Assembly: GCA_933228895.1 (NCBI GenBank) | Contig: OW121847.1 | Span: 127,824,350 to 127,888,349 of the forward strand | Direction of reading: 5' to 3' | Length of the DNA stretch: 64,000 nt | From: Platycnemis pennipes | Taxonomy: Eukaryota; Arthropoda; Insecta; Odonata; Platycnemididae | In this document: positions 9,177 through 21,100 of the stretch, in pieces | Position numbering within the stretch: the first letter of the stretch is position 1 | Layout: every line of letters starts with the position of its first letter | Translations under genes and position numbers: made by a program | Notes under the pieces: generated by a model | What the model saw: the letters and a program-made list of their open reading frames with translations, nothing else | The model's database searches: none | What the model was told of the DNA's origin: nothing

Positions 9177-12100
9177 GTAGGCATTGATTAACGAATCAAT
9201 AAGTGCATGCAATTTAGTTTACAGTGAAAAGTACAAGCCTTATATTCCTCAGGTCGGTAGATACCAAGTTCTAATATCTCTGATGCTTTCAAGTCAAACA
9301 AAAGATACCGTTACGTATCCAGCAATGCAGCGCCTAAGGAATCATGGACTGACAATTGAAAATATACTTCACACAGATGATGAAACCCTTGGAAAATTAA
9401 TTTATCCAGTTGGATTTTGGAAGGTTAGCCAATTTGACTTCGATTGAGAAATAATTAGGTTATTCGTATCTGAATTCAAAATTTTAATTTCTAGACGAAA
9501 GTGAAGAACATCAAGAAAACGACCCAAATACTTAAAGATAAATATTCTGGAGACATACCTGCTACAGTAGAAGATCTTTGCAGCTTACCAGGAGTTGGGC
9601 CTAAAATGGCCCACCTATGCATGAAAAGTGCTTGGGGTAAAGTAACCGGAATTGGTAAGTAACCGATATTACTACAGGCCAGTATTAGATAAATATTACG
9701 TAATAATAGTGATGAAATAAAAGTAAGATTATAGGTAACATGATCTTGATTTATTGTGTGAGGTTGTATCATCCTGAAAAGATGAGTTCATGGGAATCAT
9801 ACCCTTTTCATGATAATATTGTTGAAATCTCCTAGGAAAGTAAGTTGTACATATTTAATTACACTGTGAGATCTCTTTTGAAAACAATCATCCCACAAGG
9901 TGCAGATATACCCATGGGATTTATGACCAGGATAAGGTGTGATTCCACTCCCGGAAGTAAATGGGTTCAACTTAGGAATCATTGAATCCTTACCTTTAAC
10001 TTCATATACCCATTCCGATAACATCTTGTCCTTTTAAGGCCTCTATAATTTCACAGTGGAAAAGGAAGCCTCTGTATCTAACTGGTAGAGTACCTGACCA
10101 GAAATCAGGGGGTCCGGGTTCAAATCCCAGTCGAGGTGGATTTTTTATCTTGTGGAAATCATCTATTGTGCATTTTTGGCAAGTGACTCCACTAAAGTAT
10201 TCACGGCTAGTTCTCAATCCTTGCATTCATATACCCATGCCCATTAATTGATGGATGTGGATATATGGACTGGCTTTATTTTCTCAGTATTGGAAATTGT
10301 GACACCTGACAGGGAGACATTGCGAGACTGATGTTCGGGATCCAAATGACGAGACTATTTTCTGGAACTATAGAAGGGATGCGGGAAAAGTGTCACGGCT
10401 TTCTTTCCCATAGACACGGGTTTGCGAGAAAAACACTACTGAAGAATTGTCCTCCTTATAAATCCTTTATAATGCACTGATTAATTATATGATCATTGGT
10501 GGCTGAGTGGATTAAGGTGCCTCTGCAGGCATTCTGAATGTGGTGGTGTGGGTTCGTGGTCAGGAGGATGAAAATTTTTTTTCTTTCGAATACTTTACGG
10601 AATCACTGTAAAATGCCCAATCCCATACTTTTACGGCAATAACAGCAGTATTTTTTATTTTCTCCTTATTTGTTGGATTATCAATCAACCCCCTTGGGAA
10701 ACCCACGAAACAAATTTCTGGATTCTCTGTTTGCCCGAAAATAGGCTTCACGTGCCTCTTCTGCTGGGGGGGAGGCAACCTTGAAAAGGGCTTGACTCCT
10801 AAGGAAAGGGGCTGCCTTTTTTGAGGATAGGAGAGGGCCCAAAATGGCCCACTTTGCCTGAACTAGGCAAACTTTGGGGAAGGGACCTTTGGCGCCTTCT
10901 GCCCCCACCTTCCACGTTGCTGCGTAGGAAGTAGGGGCAGAAGTATTATTGCATGCAGGCAGCATAGGAAGCATTGTCGCATGCAATATTTTATATTTTG
11001 CGTAGGGAACGTTTAAAAAAAAAAACATTTGTACCAACCAAATTTTGAGAATTGTCGTAGTAGTGTCAAAAACATTGACTATTACCTAGCTGACTGGTCC
11101 TAAAACAAATGAATGACATGATCTGGCATATTCATACCTAATAAGTTCATTTCATTCAATACACCACTATTACAAAACCTAATGTTAGACAAAAATTGCA
11201 ATTAAACAACAAGGATGACAATGAATTGTTGATCATTAATTAATCTAATAATAAGTATTGTTGCATGGCTCCTATATTTGAGTGTCTTTTTTGCCAGTTC
11301 AGTCCCAACTTTTGATGTGTGAAGTAAAGGAGAAGCGTAACTAATTTTCTGCAGCAAGTCGTGTGAATTCTCAAGTGCTCTGCATGTCTGTGCAATTGTG
11401 CTAGGAGTGCACTGAAGTATAAATGGCCATTGCTAAAAAACAGAAGATATCACAGGGGCTGTAAGGTAAGTAAGTTAAGGACTTGGAGTGTAGATCGTAA
11501 CTTCTGTGCATTGTTAAGTGCTCTTATCATAATTTATGGTTAAGCAATTAATAATTTCTCTGGCAATTGCAGACACCTTAAAGACTGATTGACGATTCAT
11601 CCAGTTCCCGTATTTCTCTACATACCAAACTTAGTGGGGAAGAAGCTGTAGAGAGGTTTATTGAAATGCTTGAGGAATTTGAGTTTGTCGAAGCTGATGA
11701 TCTTTTCATGAATGAAGAAGCTGAGTGCAATACAGTTGCTCTCCATTCTTCCGACGAACAGATGGAAGACTTTCCTTGTTAGCTCTGATCCATCACCATC
11801 AGAGGAGTCCTAGTCCTAAGAAATTAAAGTATAAGGAAGTGCCCCAGGAAGTGAAAATTAAAGTCGTGAACTTGGCAAGGGAGCATCCCAATTGGAGTTT
11901 TACTACTCTGCAACACCAAGGTACAGCATTATTAAAACACAAAGGGATGCTAGGAATTTGGAGAAAAGATATTGAAAGAGGAGGTACACGTCTCGATAAG
12001 CTGCAAATGATTGATGATTGGGTACACAATCGCTTCATTGAAGCTAGAAAGAGGAACAAATCGGTGATGACAAGGAATCTGCAGGGTGGGCACTTTTGGC

Positions 12101-15100
12101 AACTCAACACATTTCGCTGACTTTTCAGTTTTCAGGGAGTGCTATGTTGGTGACCTCATTAAAAAAAATTTCGTATTGTTCAGAGAAAGGTAACGAAGTA
12201 TGTGTCCAAGATAAAGACCATGTATGTGTCGATAAATGAGCAATATTCACTACAAGACATAATAAAATCAGCAGAGTTATTTCAAAAACAAACCAAAACT
12301 TTGATGAAGAAATATGACATGATTTGATTATTAACACTGATCAAACAGGGTGCTCATACAAGGTAGATGTGAAGAGGACTCTTGCTACAAAAGGACAAAA
12401 AACAGTGCAAGTTGTAGTTGGGAGTATGCACAAACTGATGCTTTCCTACACGGCACAGTATGCAATGATTCCATCAGGGAAACTACTTCCCAAAGTGTTC
12501 TTGTGCATGCAGGAACCAGCTGGTAAATTTGGTCCACGTGTGAGGGAGACTGTGAGGGCAGTGAAGCATGAATACGGCAATGTGGTGTGTTCAACGTCAG
12601 GGAAACTCACAACTGCATTGTACATTCAGTTCTTGGAAAATGTCTTAAAGCCCTATGTAGATGAAAAAAATTTTCTACTGCTGGTGGATTCTTGGGGACA
12701 AAGAAGTGGTGCAATTTACGATGAACTGTTCACTAATGAAACCGGTGAAGCTACATGTGCATTGAAAATAATACCATCCAGGTGCACACCACTTTGCCAA
12801 CCATGCGATGTGTATTTTTATAGGCAGTTCATTGCGAGGCTTCAAAATTGCAGTTATTTGTTAAAAGAAAAACGAGAAATTACATCCAGAGAGGGTGGTA
12901 TTAAAATTCATTCATTGATCCACCATCAGCTATCTTACCCTGCATTCAGCGACATGATAAGCTATGCATGGTATGCATCAAAACTGGTAGAAGATGTTCC
13001 TAAATGTCCGAGAATTATGTTTCCCACAAGATCTCCAGTCACCACAGGGGAATTGCTCCGGTGGGAGCTTTATAAAATGTTCTTGGTGCAGAACTATTCT
13101 TTGCTTTAAATGTTTTTATGATGAATATCATCCAAAGATATGCATTTCCACACCATGAATGGAAAGTTAAATTCCTTAAATTGAAATAAACATGAAATAG
13201 TGTTATCATTGCTTGTTATTTTTTTGTGCTGCAATCTATCATCTTCCTCTCCCCCACAATACAGGCTTCGCTTCAATAATATACGTTGCTCCACTAAAAT
13301 CTCATTGCAAATATTTTCCACTTAACTTCGACAACAGTAACTATCTCTTTTCTGCCAATATGAAGTTCACTATTGACCGAAACATTGAGTTAAAAAGTCA
13401 TTATTCCAGCGAGGTTCCTGTGAAATTTTGAGTGCATTTCTTGCTGTGTATTAAAAAGTAATTATCCGTTTATTGTTTACGGCCTTGAGAAAGTCCCATG
13501 ACAAGTCGAAGTCTATCATATTCACGGAAGTACCCTTGTGCATTAAAAACTAAACATTTTAGGCTGTCGGCACGTGAAGCCTCTTTTCTGGCAAACAGGG
13601 AATCCCAAAATTTGTTTCGTAACTTTCCCAAAGGGGTTGATTGAAAATCCAGCAAATAAGGTGAAAATAAAAAATGTTGCTGTTATTACCATAAAAGTAT
13701 GGGATTGGGCATTTTACTGTGATTCCGTGAAGTATTCGAAGGAAAAAAAACTTGCATCCTCATGACTGCGAACCCACGCCGCTGCATTCAAAATGCCTGC
13801 GAAGGCACCTTAACTCACTCGACCACGAATGATGTTATAAATAATCAGTGCATTATAAAGGATTTATATGGAGGACAATTCTTCAGTAGTGTTTTTCTCG
13901 CAAACCCGAGTCTATGGGAAAGAAAGCCGTGATAGTTTTCCCGCATCCCTTCTATAGTTCCAGAAAATAGTCTCGTCATTTGGATCCCGAACATCAGTCT
14001 CGCAATGTCTCCTTATGAGTGCATTGTACAATTAGCACAAGTAATTAGTACTTACAATTAGTAAAAGTATATTCCTCATTTTTGCCTGGTAATTTGCGAG
14101 TGCATGGTGTTGAGTATTTTTACACTAAAGTTCATCATTCATATGGACAAGAGGAGGTAAATCTCACCTGTTTTTGTAATAGTTACAACAAAAGAATTTA
14201 TTTTTTCAAGTTTTTACCAGGTAGATCGAGCAAAATAATTGTTGTGGGTAACATTTATGCATGAATTCTTGTACGGCACAGTCATCCTCATCACAACATA
14301 TTCACCCAATACTTGATTTTTTGCCCTCTCTTCATCTTTTCCATTACAGAAATGAATTTAATTTTACATCAGCCAAAACTTATTACTTAAATTGGAATTT
14401 GCCTAATTTATTTGATGTATACTGTATGAGAGGATAACTACATTCCATTGGATAAAGCTGTTCAATAGCTATTACACTTCTATTTGGATTATAGCAGGCT
14501 CAAATATTAGGTAGCTACAAAATTGTGTTGAGGTTCCATAGCCGAACCAAATTTATTTTCCCTTAGTGCTTGACTACAAGTGGCCCTTGAATCAAATCGT
14601 AAATGCTTAAAAAAATTTCAAGATTCAGTCCTGAGGCATTACACTAGAGAATATTTTTGAGCTCCAGATTTTATCACAATAAGCCTTTTACATGCAAATG
14701 CCACTGTCCCAAGATCCCACTTACATTCATCAGTGCAATAAAAGTAAGAAGCTCGTCACTATACAGACACCAAGTAGAGTTATGAAGCTTCCCATGCTTG
14801 ACGGTGTATTTTATAATGCTGTCTAATGGAGTAACTCACTAATTAGCAGAATATGCTCAAAATTTACTCCGCTTGAATATTCCTTTTAGCATACAGTATA
14901 GGACTCAGTCGTGAATGGTACATACTACTGAGGGTGTGTCCCAGCCACTTGGTGGAGATTGGACTCTTTGAGGCAAAAGATTTTCAGTTTGCCTTTGGGC
15001 TTCTCCTGCAAAGTGCTGCCAAAATGAGTTAATGTTTTGAATCCTTTTGCTGTAAGTGGCATGTAATATGGGATTTTTTTGTATTTAATGAATTTGGACT

Positions 15101-17876
15101 GGTTTTATGGTTTGATTTGCCTCCAATAACACTTTTGCCTGACCATCATTCATTAGCAAGAAGGGAAAATATCAATCCTGAAATCCCAGGATTGCAATCC
15201 TTAAACATAATATTTACTAGAAATAAAAATATATCAGCTATGAATGTTATGAATTTCACACCATGGGTTACTTCTACTCCTCAGGCATAACAATCATATG
15301 AAAGGAAATAAAACAGATGACTATAATCCATTTCAAATATCTTGGAGGCTGAGAGGCAGGCCTAAAATTTGTGAGAGCAGGTGCATTTCAGGATAACCCA
15401 AAGAGTTTGAAGGTCTTAGCTGATCTTGGCAGTTAACTACCTCTTGAGAGGGGTGGCCCAAGCTCTACATTGTCAAGATTATTTTTCATAACTCCTTCAG
15501 CGAGGAAATACACATGACTGATCCTCAGTGAGAGAGGCCCTAAACAACGTTTCAACCCTCATTGCAGTGGGCTCCGCCCGGCCTTAGCCCAGGCCAAGGA
15601 TTAAAAAAAAACCCTTTCTTTTTGCTCTAGGGGCTTCTTATCATGGCTTTCATCATTGGCCATTACAGAAAAGTGTATACCTAAGGAACAATCTGGTTGA
15701 TTAATCGATAGAATTTTGAGAGCAAAAAGACAACCAGAGAAAAATGAAAAAAAAAGATAATGTTATTTCTTCTGAAAACAGAAGCAGTAGAAGCGGGCAT
15801 GGAGATGGAATATGTTAGCCAATTTAAACTTTGTCAATATTATTTATGTCAATAAATACATAATGTTAATGTAAATAAATGGTAACAATATGTTTTCTTT
15901 ATTAGTGGTAATATTCCAAGAAAAATTATTCACAAAATTAAATACAACAAATTTTACGGAACAGAATGAATTGGCAACACAGCAAGCAGATCCATGAAGT
16001 TTATGGAGACCTAAGAGTGACTAAATTCCCAAGAGGCTAGGCCATGCCTACTGTATCTTAGTTCACCCTGAGTAAGTTATGTGTCAATCAATTAACTCTT
16101 TGCTCACCCCACACATATTAGGCATGCCTCGCAGCTAACAATAAGATTTTTGAAATATTAATGGAAAATAATCAATTGTATTTTTATGAAAATTACTGCT
16201 ATAGTTATGAAACTTTGGTCATTGAATAAATCAAGTGAGTGTCATATTTCATGTGATGGAATGGTTCCACAAAGTTAACCCTTTGCACTCAGGTGTTGAG
16301 TGAGGCTTCACAAGTTTATGTGCGACAGCAATGCATAGAGTGTCACTCAACATATTCAGACTGACTTTCCTGGACAAATATTGTGGCTTGGTCTTTTACT
16401 ACTATATATTCACTCTCCTGAAATATCCCGAGGTCATATCCACATGGCAGCCTCATGCCGTATAGAGGCAGTGAATATTAAGGGAATTAAGGATTTACAA
16501 ACATCTTTCCTGGAGTTCCTGTCTTGACATTCACCCCATTCTTTTTACTAACCAGCCACCGAAATTTCTATTCTTCACTTGCTGCAGTTCTTAAATTTAT
16601 AATGTTTATCAGACAAAAGAGGAACCTTAATTCCCACCAAAAAATGGGTCCTGCAGGCCTGATAGGGAACTTTGGTTTCCACTATGTCCTTAACGTTCAC
16701 AATAATTCCGACCTGCAGAACTATAAGCAGGAATTTAAATGCCAGCTTTTAAAGGTTAAGCACTGATTACTTTTGGACTATTGTTATATCTCCTGAAATC
16801 AACATTTTTCCAGGAACCTTTAGAATTAGAATGAGTGGCAATCATTTTGCCACTCTCCCAAGTCTTTGATAAGATCCATTTCCTGCATTTTCTTACACTT
16901 TGTAACCTTACAGCTGTTCTTATTTGTTTCTCAGTGGGATATTATATCTTAAAGCCCACTTATTTTACAATCTTCCTGTTTCAATTTCGATGTTAGTGCA
17001 ATGGGTTGCAATATTGGCTCTCAATGAACCTAAAACTAGAATAAATAATATATAACTTAATAGGTAGTGTATACAGTTTTGACCTCATTTAAGTTTTAAC
17101 TTTACTGCCAACTAATGTGTTTGCAAATTACAGGACATTTCAATTAGATAAATAAAAAATTAAGATTTCTAAAGTGCTTTCCTACCTGAAAGAAATTCTT
17201 ACTAAAATCTGGCACTTCTCACAATATATGTAGTTAGGTAATGAAATTGAGAAGGGAACTCAGAAATTTTTGGATGGGGCAACTCTCGATGAAGCATGTA
17301 TGCTGGAAATGATTCCGCCTTGACACTAAATCATCTGACATATACTCTGTGCTAATTTTTAAGGTTTCCGTGTTTCTTGGAGATTATGGCTACAATTGAA
17401 ATGTATTTGTCATTATGTTACTTTTGTACTTACAAGTTATGGGTGGGTGAAATACTGGATGAAATACTGAAAATATTGGATATATTTGAAAGCTGCAGTA
17501 ATTGGCTAAGCTGAAGTTAAAAGCATTTTGTGGTGCTGTCTCATATATGTGATATTTCCCTAGTACTTAGTGCTTTCCTTTCTTGACAAATGGAATTTTT
17601 CCAACTTTTCCTCTTTCAGGGGTGGACACACATGTTCACAGGATTGCAAATTGGTTGCACTGGGTAGACACTAAAACACCTACGCAAACCATGGTAGCAC
17701 TTGAAGCTATGTTACCTTATTCACTCTGGGAAGAAGTTAATCACCTACTGGTTGGTTTTGGGCAAACTATTTGTAAACCAATAAATCCTTTATGTGATTC
17801 ATGCTTGAATAACAAAATATGCCCATCAGCATATAAAGCTGGGAACAAAAGGCCAAAGGCTTCTCGAAAGAAATAA
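8829..17876 (+). CDS. NTHL1: NTHL1, endonuclease III-like DNA glycosylase/AP lyase
   Basis: Exons 8829-9176, 9253-9423, 9495-9654 and 17620-17876 join into 311 codons, close to the length of animal NTHL1. The family excises oxidised pyrimidines and nicks the abasic site in nuclear and mitochondrial base-excision repair. Counted from the first ATG, the helix-hairpin-helix L-P-G-V-G-P-K carries the catalytic lysine at about 210, V-D-T-H-V-H-R carries the catalytic aspartate at about 229, and cysteines 278, 285, 288 and 294 have the C-x6-C-x2-C-x5-C spacing of the 4Fe-4S cluster. N-R-R-M-R- and L-S-S-Q-T-K-D also match. The upstream ATG at 8829 would add a hydrophobic/basic leader that could target mitochondria; a second ATG at 8904 gives 286 codons. 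Intron 1 is only 76 bp, while intron 3 is nearly 8 kb and holds a 3.7-kb transposon. Confidence 0.95.
9253..9423 (+). CDS. NTHL1: NTHL1 exon 2
   Basis: From ATTCCTCAG|GTCGGT to TGGAAG|GTTAGC, 57 whole codons. Contains L-M-L-S-S-Q-T-K-D and the Y-P-V-G-F-W-K segment. Confidence 0.95.
9495..9654 (+). CDS. NTHL1: NTHL1 exon 3
   Basis: From ATTTCTAG|ACGAAA to GGAATTG|GTAAGT. Holds the helix-hairpin-helix with the catalytic lysine. Ends in phase 1, one base into the glycine codon before V-D-T-H. Confidence 0.95.
9655..10035. other. NTHL1 intron 3, unassigned part
   Basis: Intronic sequence after exon 3. From about 9860 it may already belong to the tRNA-like repeat that follows; no other feature was recognised. 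Confidence 0.3.
10036..10240 (+). mobile_element. tRNA-derived SINE (family 1)
   Basis: Around 10070-10140 the sequence can fold like a tRNA: a box A-like stretch (TATCTAACTGGTAGAG), an anticodon arm with CCTGA/TCAGG pairing around CCAGAAA, and a strong box B (GGGTTCAAATCCC). A unique-looking 3' part follows, starting GATTTTTTATCTTGTGG. The same combination recurs at 55.6-56.1 kb in both orientations, including the flanking AAGGCCTCTA phrase. This shows a repeat family rather than a lone tRNA gene. Confidence 0.72.
10313..10757 (+). repeat. left long inverted repeat arm
   Basis: Reverse-complement match to 13572-14013. Contains a tRNA-Ser/Leu-like stretch at about 10498-10573: TGGCTGAGTGG as box A, then TTAAGG, then GGGTTCGTGGTC as a box B-like site. 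Confidence 0.85.
11640..13109 (+). pseudogene. pogo/Tigger-related transposase, broken
   Basis: The plus strand carries an N-terminal basic DNA-binding part (about 11790-12110), a broken middle, and an open frame of 261 codons at 12324-13109. The DDE signatures are N-T-D-Q-T-G-C near the start of that frame, L-L-L-V-D-S-W-G about 115 residues later, and [10 protein letters not shown] some 35 residues on, giving the spacing of the Tc1/mariner superfamily. The frame changes between about 12100 and 12324, so the copy cannot make a full protein without correction. The flanking inverted repeats show it belongs to this element. Confidence 0.8.
13572..14013 (-). repeat. right long inverted repeat arm
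   Basis: Inverted partner of 10313-10757. On the minus strand, about 13829-13759, it reads GTGGTCGAGTGAGTTAAGG followed by GTGGGTTCGCAGTC, a better tRNA-Ser/Leu-like match than the left arm. Confidence 0.85.
14014..17619. other. NTHL1 intron 3, distal part
   Basis: About 3.6 kb with no supported coding exon or RNA. TTAACTCTTTGCTCACC (16090) and TTAACCCTTTGCACTC (16277) resemble the left end of the TTAA MITEs described at 52.9 kb, but no matching right ends were found. The stretch 15560-15600 has a GC-rich CCCGGCCTTAGCCCAGGCC palindrome-like phrase. Confidence 0.35.
17620..17876 (+). CDS. NTHL1: NTHL1 exon 4
   Basis: From CTCTTTCAG|GGGTGG to a TAA stop. Codes the catalytic aspartate motif, the four iron-sulphur cysteines and a lysine/arginine-rich C terminus. 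Confidence 0.95.
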
Positions 17877-17917
17877 GACCAGGAAATTATAAATGCTATA
17901 TTTTGTACAACTAAGAG

Positions 17918-17923
17918 AATAAA
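17918..17923 (+). terminator. NTHL1 polyadenylation signal
   Basis: AATAAA lies 42 bases after the NTHL1 stop codon. It sits only about 14 bases from the stop codon of the convergent NOL12 gene, so cleavage probably occurs inside or beyond NOL12's final exon. Confidence 0.6.
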
Positions 17924-17936
17924 ACTCCTTTTTACA

Positions 17937-18182
17937 TCATTTCTTTCTCTTATTTTTTATCAATTTGGAATTCAACCTTTTTTTCCTCCTTGATTCCTTT
18001 TCATTCTTCTTATTTTGTAGCAGCATTTGTTTCTGAAGGGGTTTGCTTTGTTTTGCCTTTAATGTAGCTTTCTTTTTCAGAATTTTTTTAACGTCCCTCT
18101 CATTTTTTAGTAATACTCCAGGTTTGCAGCTACTTTCATCAGGTTTTTCGGAACTGGAATTATTTTCATCATCATACTCCAC
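17937..18182 (-). CDS. NOL12: NOL12 exon 4
   Basis: From TCTTTTAG|GTGGAG to TGA. Serine/aspartate-rich start then a strongly basic C terminus of repeated K/R clusters. A variant signal AATATA on the minus strand at 17903-17898 could serve polyadenylation. Confidence 0.88.
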   Translation of the reverse strand: MEYDDENNSSSEKPDESSCKPGVLLKNERDVKKILKKKATLKAKQSKPLQKQMLLQNKKNEKESRRKKRLNSKLIKNKRKK

Positions 18183-21100
18183 CTAAAAGATGTACATGTT
18201 TAAAGTATAAATAAAGGCTAATGATTAATGAAACCACATTCCTTGAGAGTCAAGGGAGATGGGTATGTTAATACTTATATGGTAACATTCTCATCCTCAA
18301 ACACTATTTACGCAGTTCTATTGTATAAGGAATTTATAATTAATTATTATGAATTCCTTATACAATAATGTAATTATTGTATTAATATACAAATGACAAT
18401 GAACACAATAAAAAGCAGCACCAGCAAAGGAAGGTTACGACTGGACTAGAAAACTTTTCTCAACAAATGAGCCACCAGGCCAATATAATTCACTTTTATT
18501 GTGCCTTCATTCCTTTTCTCCAATCAACTTTGTTTCACCCAATCTTCTGTCATCAGATGATTTCGTTCTGGATTATTATACACATTTTGACGCAATATAA
18601 AAATTATAAAAGTATGCATGTTCTAACACCTGGCTTCTGCCCCACCTTCCTTTGCTCTAGAGCATATTTATCATCCTTAGTGACAAATGTTGACGCTATA
18701 GTTTAACAAAAATAACAGCACGTTTATTGCTTACATCTTTGTAAAAACCAGGAAACCAATAGACAGATTTTAACCAAACATTTTTTTGACATTTATAAAT
18801 TAGGTTTTCCATTTCTAGAGATTGCAAATGTTTTTTAGCTCATCAAAATACCCAAATGTTAATTTAATCTTTCTTTTTTTCTTTCTTTTATGGACAAAAA
18901 TGTATCTTATTCCGATAACTGTTTTACCCTATGTAATCAATATTTCTCCAAATTACGTAATTTATGTCATTTATTGCTTTTTGGATCTTTTCCGAGTGTT
19001 GCTAAGGTCACTGCCATTGTTACATCTGCATAAAAACATTGATGGTGCATCAACAGTCTGTCCTACTGAGATACCATGAAGTGCATTGTATTTTTCGTGA
19101 GGAAGTTGGAAATTGCTGATGATGGCTCCATAGCTGATTTATGGAGCAAGAATGGCAATTTTGTATGGCACAGATATAATAGCTCACTACTTGCACTACT
19201 CACAGATAGTTTTTTTGGCAAGTGCCAAATATAAGATGGATGAATAATGGAACACTTTAAAAAGTCAAATAAACAGAGGAAAGTGCACAAATATGTAAAC
19301 AAATGCGTTCTGTATTTAAAATATGTTAAATGTATACCAGCTTTTTGCCAGTGGAATAATGCTTCCCTAAAATAACCTTAGGGCTATTAAATAAAAGGCC
19401 ACAGAAAATTCAATGCTTTGTGTTGTCATAGAAACAATACCGCTACAAAATGTGCTAATTAGAGCAATTTCAGAAGAAAAAAACTAAAGTTCTGATACTC
19501 TCCTGACAAATCCAGTTGGTGAAGATTACTCAGGTTCTCCACTGGATCAAGTTCAACGATGTTTCAATGTCCATTGTTCCAACATTTATATGGTCACACT
19601 TCTACTATCACATCTGGTTCTACAGTTATATTTCTTACAACTTTTCTCCTTCCACCTATTACCTGGTTTTCTCCAATCCAGTGGTTTTTCATCATTATGT
19701 CTGAAGTGGGCAATTCACGTATGCTAATGCAGTGGCTTTCCAGATTTATCTCCTCTGAAGTTGGCAATGCTGGTTCGATAATGGGTTGATGAGAGCTAAT
19801 CATGTCACTGAATGCCTTTTTTGCCTGAAATAATTAATTTTTACTCTCAATGATACGTACTCTCTGCAAATTAAACTGGAAGAAAAACTAAGACATAAGT
19901 AGAGCAACAAAAAAAGGTTTTTTCAGGTGACATGCCATCTGATGTTGATAAGAATTGAGCTGATTAGAAATACATTAGTACTTAATTTAGACATTACGCA
20001 CCCAATGTACAACAATAAATCCCTACTGTGAGAAGCATAGTAGTTTAACGCACCAGATGAGCATTAGTTCAACAATCCCATGATTTAGATTTAATCTCCA
20101 CCACCTCCATCCCTTTCCAATAAGTGACTGTGAGCCATGAACTAAATCTCCTCCTAATCCTGCCCACCTCCACTAACAGAAAATGACTTTGCCAAAGTCC
20201 CAATTCAACTCTTCCTTCCCCACTTGCCTATATTCCTCATTATCTCACTATTCACATCCCATACATGGACCTGCTTCTAAAAGGATATTTCAGAGAGTTC
20301 AATGGGAAGAAAGAAGTGAAAAGGAGGAAGAGGAATCTAAAATGAAAAACCCATGAGTATACACAAGCCATACCACAAATTGAAAGAATAACAAACACCA
20401 GAAGAAAATTGAAGACCATCTAGCCTGAGGATTAGAAGCCTCATACACAGACAGATTTGAATGGAATTGAATGATGAATGAGTAAAAGAATCTTGTACTG
20501 GCTGAATGCACTAATGATATCCAGGCCAAGCACCAGAGCATGAAACTAAATGATTTTCCAGGGTGCCTGAACTACTGTGGCTTAAAGGAACAAATCCCCT
20601 AACCAGATGTATTAATTTCATAATATGTTGGATTGCATTTCTTAGCAATGCCTATTTTAATGTCATCTCTAGAATACTGATCACACAGAATAATAAAAAT
20701 TCCAATACTCACCATCAAAATTTTATGAAGCAACCCACAACTGTGTAGTTTGATAAAATATTATGCTTGAAATAATCATAAGTGGCTTATTCTAGAATAA
20801 ATGTGTATAATAATCATTTTCCACTTTATAAAGAAACATTATAAACTGGACGTACACCTCTACATTCATTATGTGATGAGGGAAGTTGATAATCACTACA
20901 CACCTAACCACATTTCAACAGCATCCACATTGATTCAAAAGGCTATGGATTCAATGTTCTTGTCCGGAGTTGGAAAGAGCAATTTTGAATAGAGTATGGA
21001 TAATTTAGCCAGAAAGAAGTCTTGATTTTTAAAATTAAAATCCATTTTACTGATTTTAATCAAAACTTTGTGTTATGAAATACTAACATTACATTTATTT

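Larger units (their letters stand above)
10313..14013 (+). mobile_element. DDE transposon with long tRNA-bearing inverted repeats
   Basis: Two inverted arms, 10313-10757 and 13572-14013, face each other. Outermost shared text is GGAGACATTGCGAGACTGAT and innermost GCTTCACGTGCC. Between them lies a broken transposase gene (11640-13109). The arms differ by scattered substitutions and very few indels over about 440 bp. A clean target-site duplication is not visible, so the outer ends may extend a few bases. The whole 3.7 kb sits inside NTHL1 intron 3 in the same orientation as the gene. I place it in the Tc1/mariner-pogo superfamily from its transposase; the exact clade is uncertain. Confidence 0.85.

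Noticed and set aside
10065..10141. Functional tRNA gene
   Set aside because: tRNA-like folding is present, but the same unit with the same 3' extension occurs elsewhere in the window in both orientations, so it is a SINE head.
16090..16300. Additional TTAA MITE
   Set aside because: Two left-end-like sequences (TTAACTCTTTGCTC and TTAACCCTTTGCACTC) occur but no inverted right end or palindromes, so no element could be delimited.
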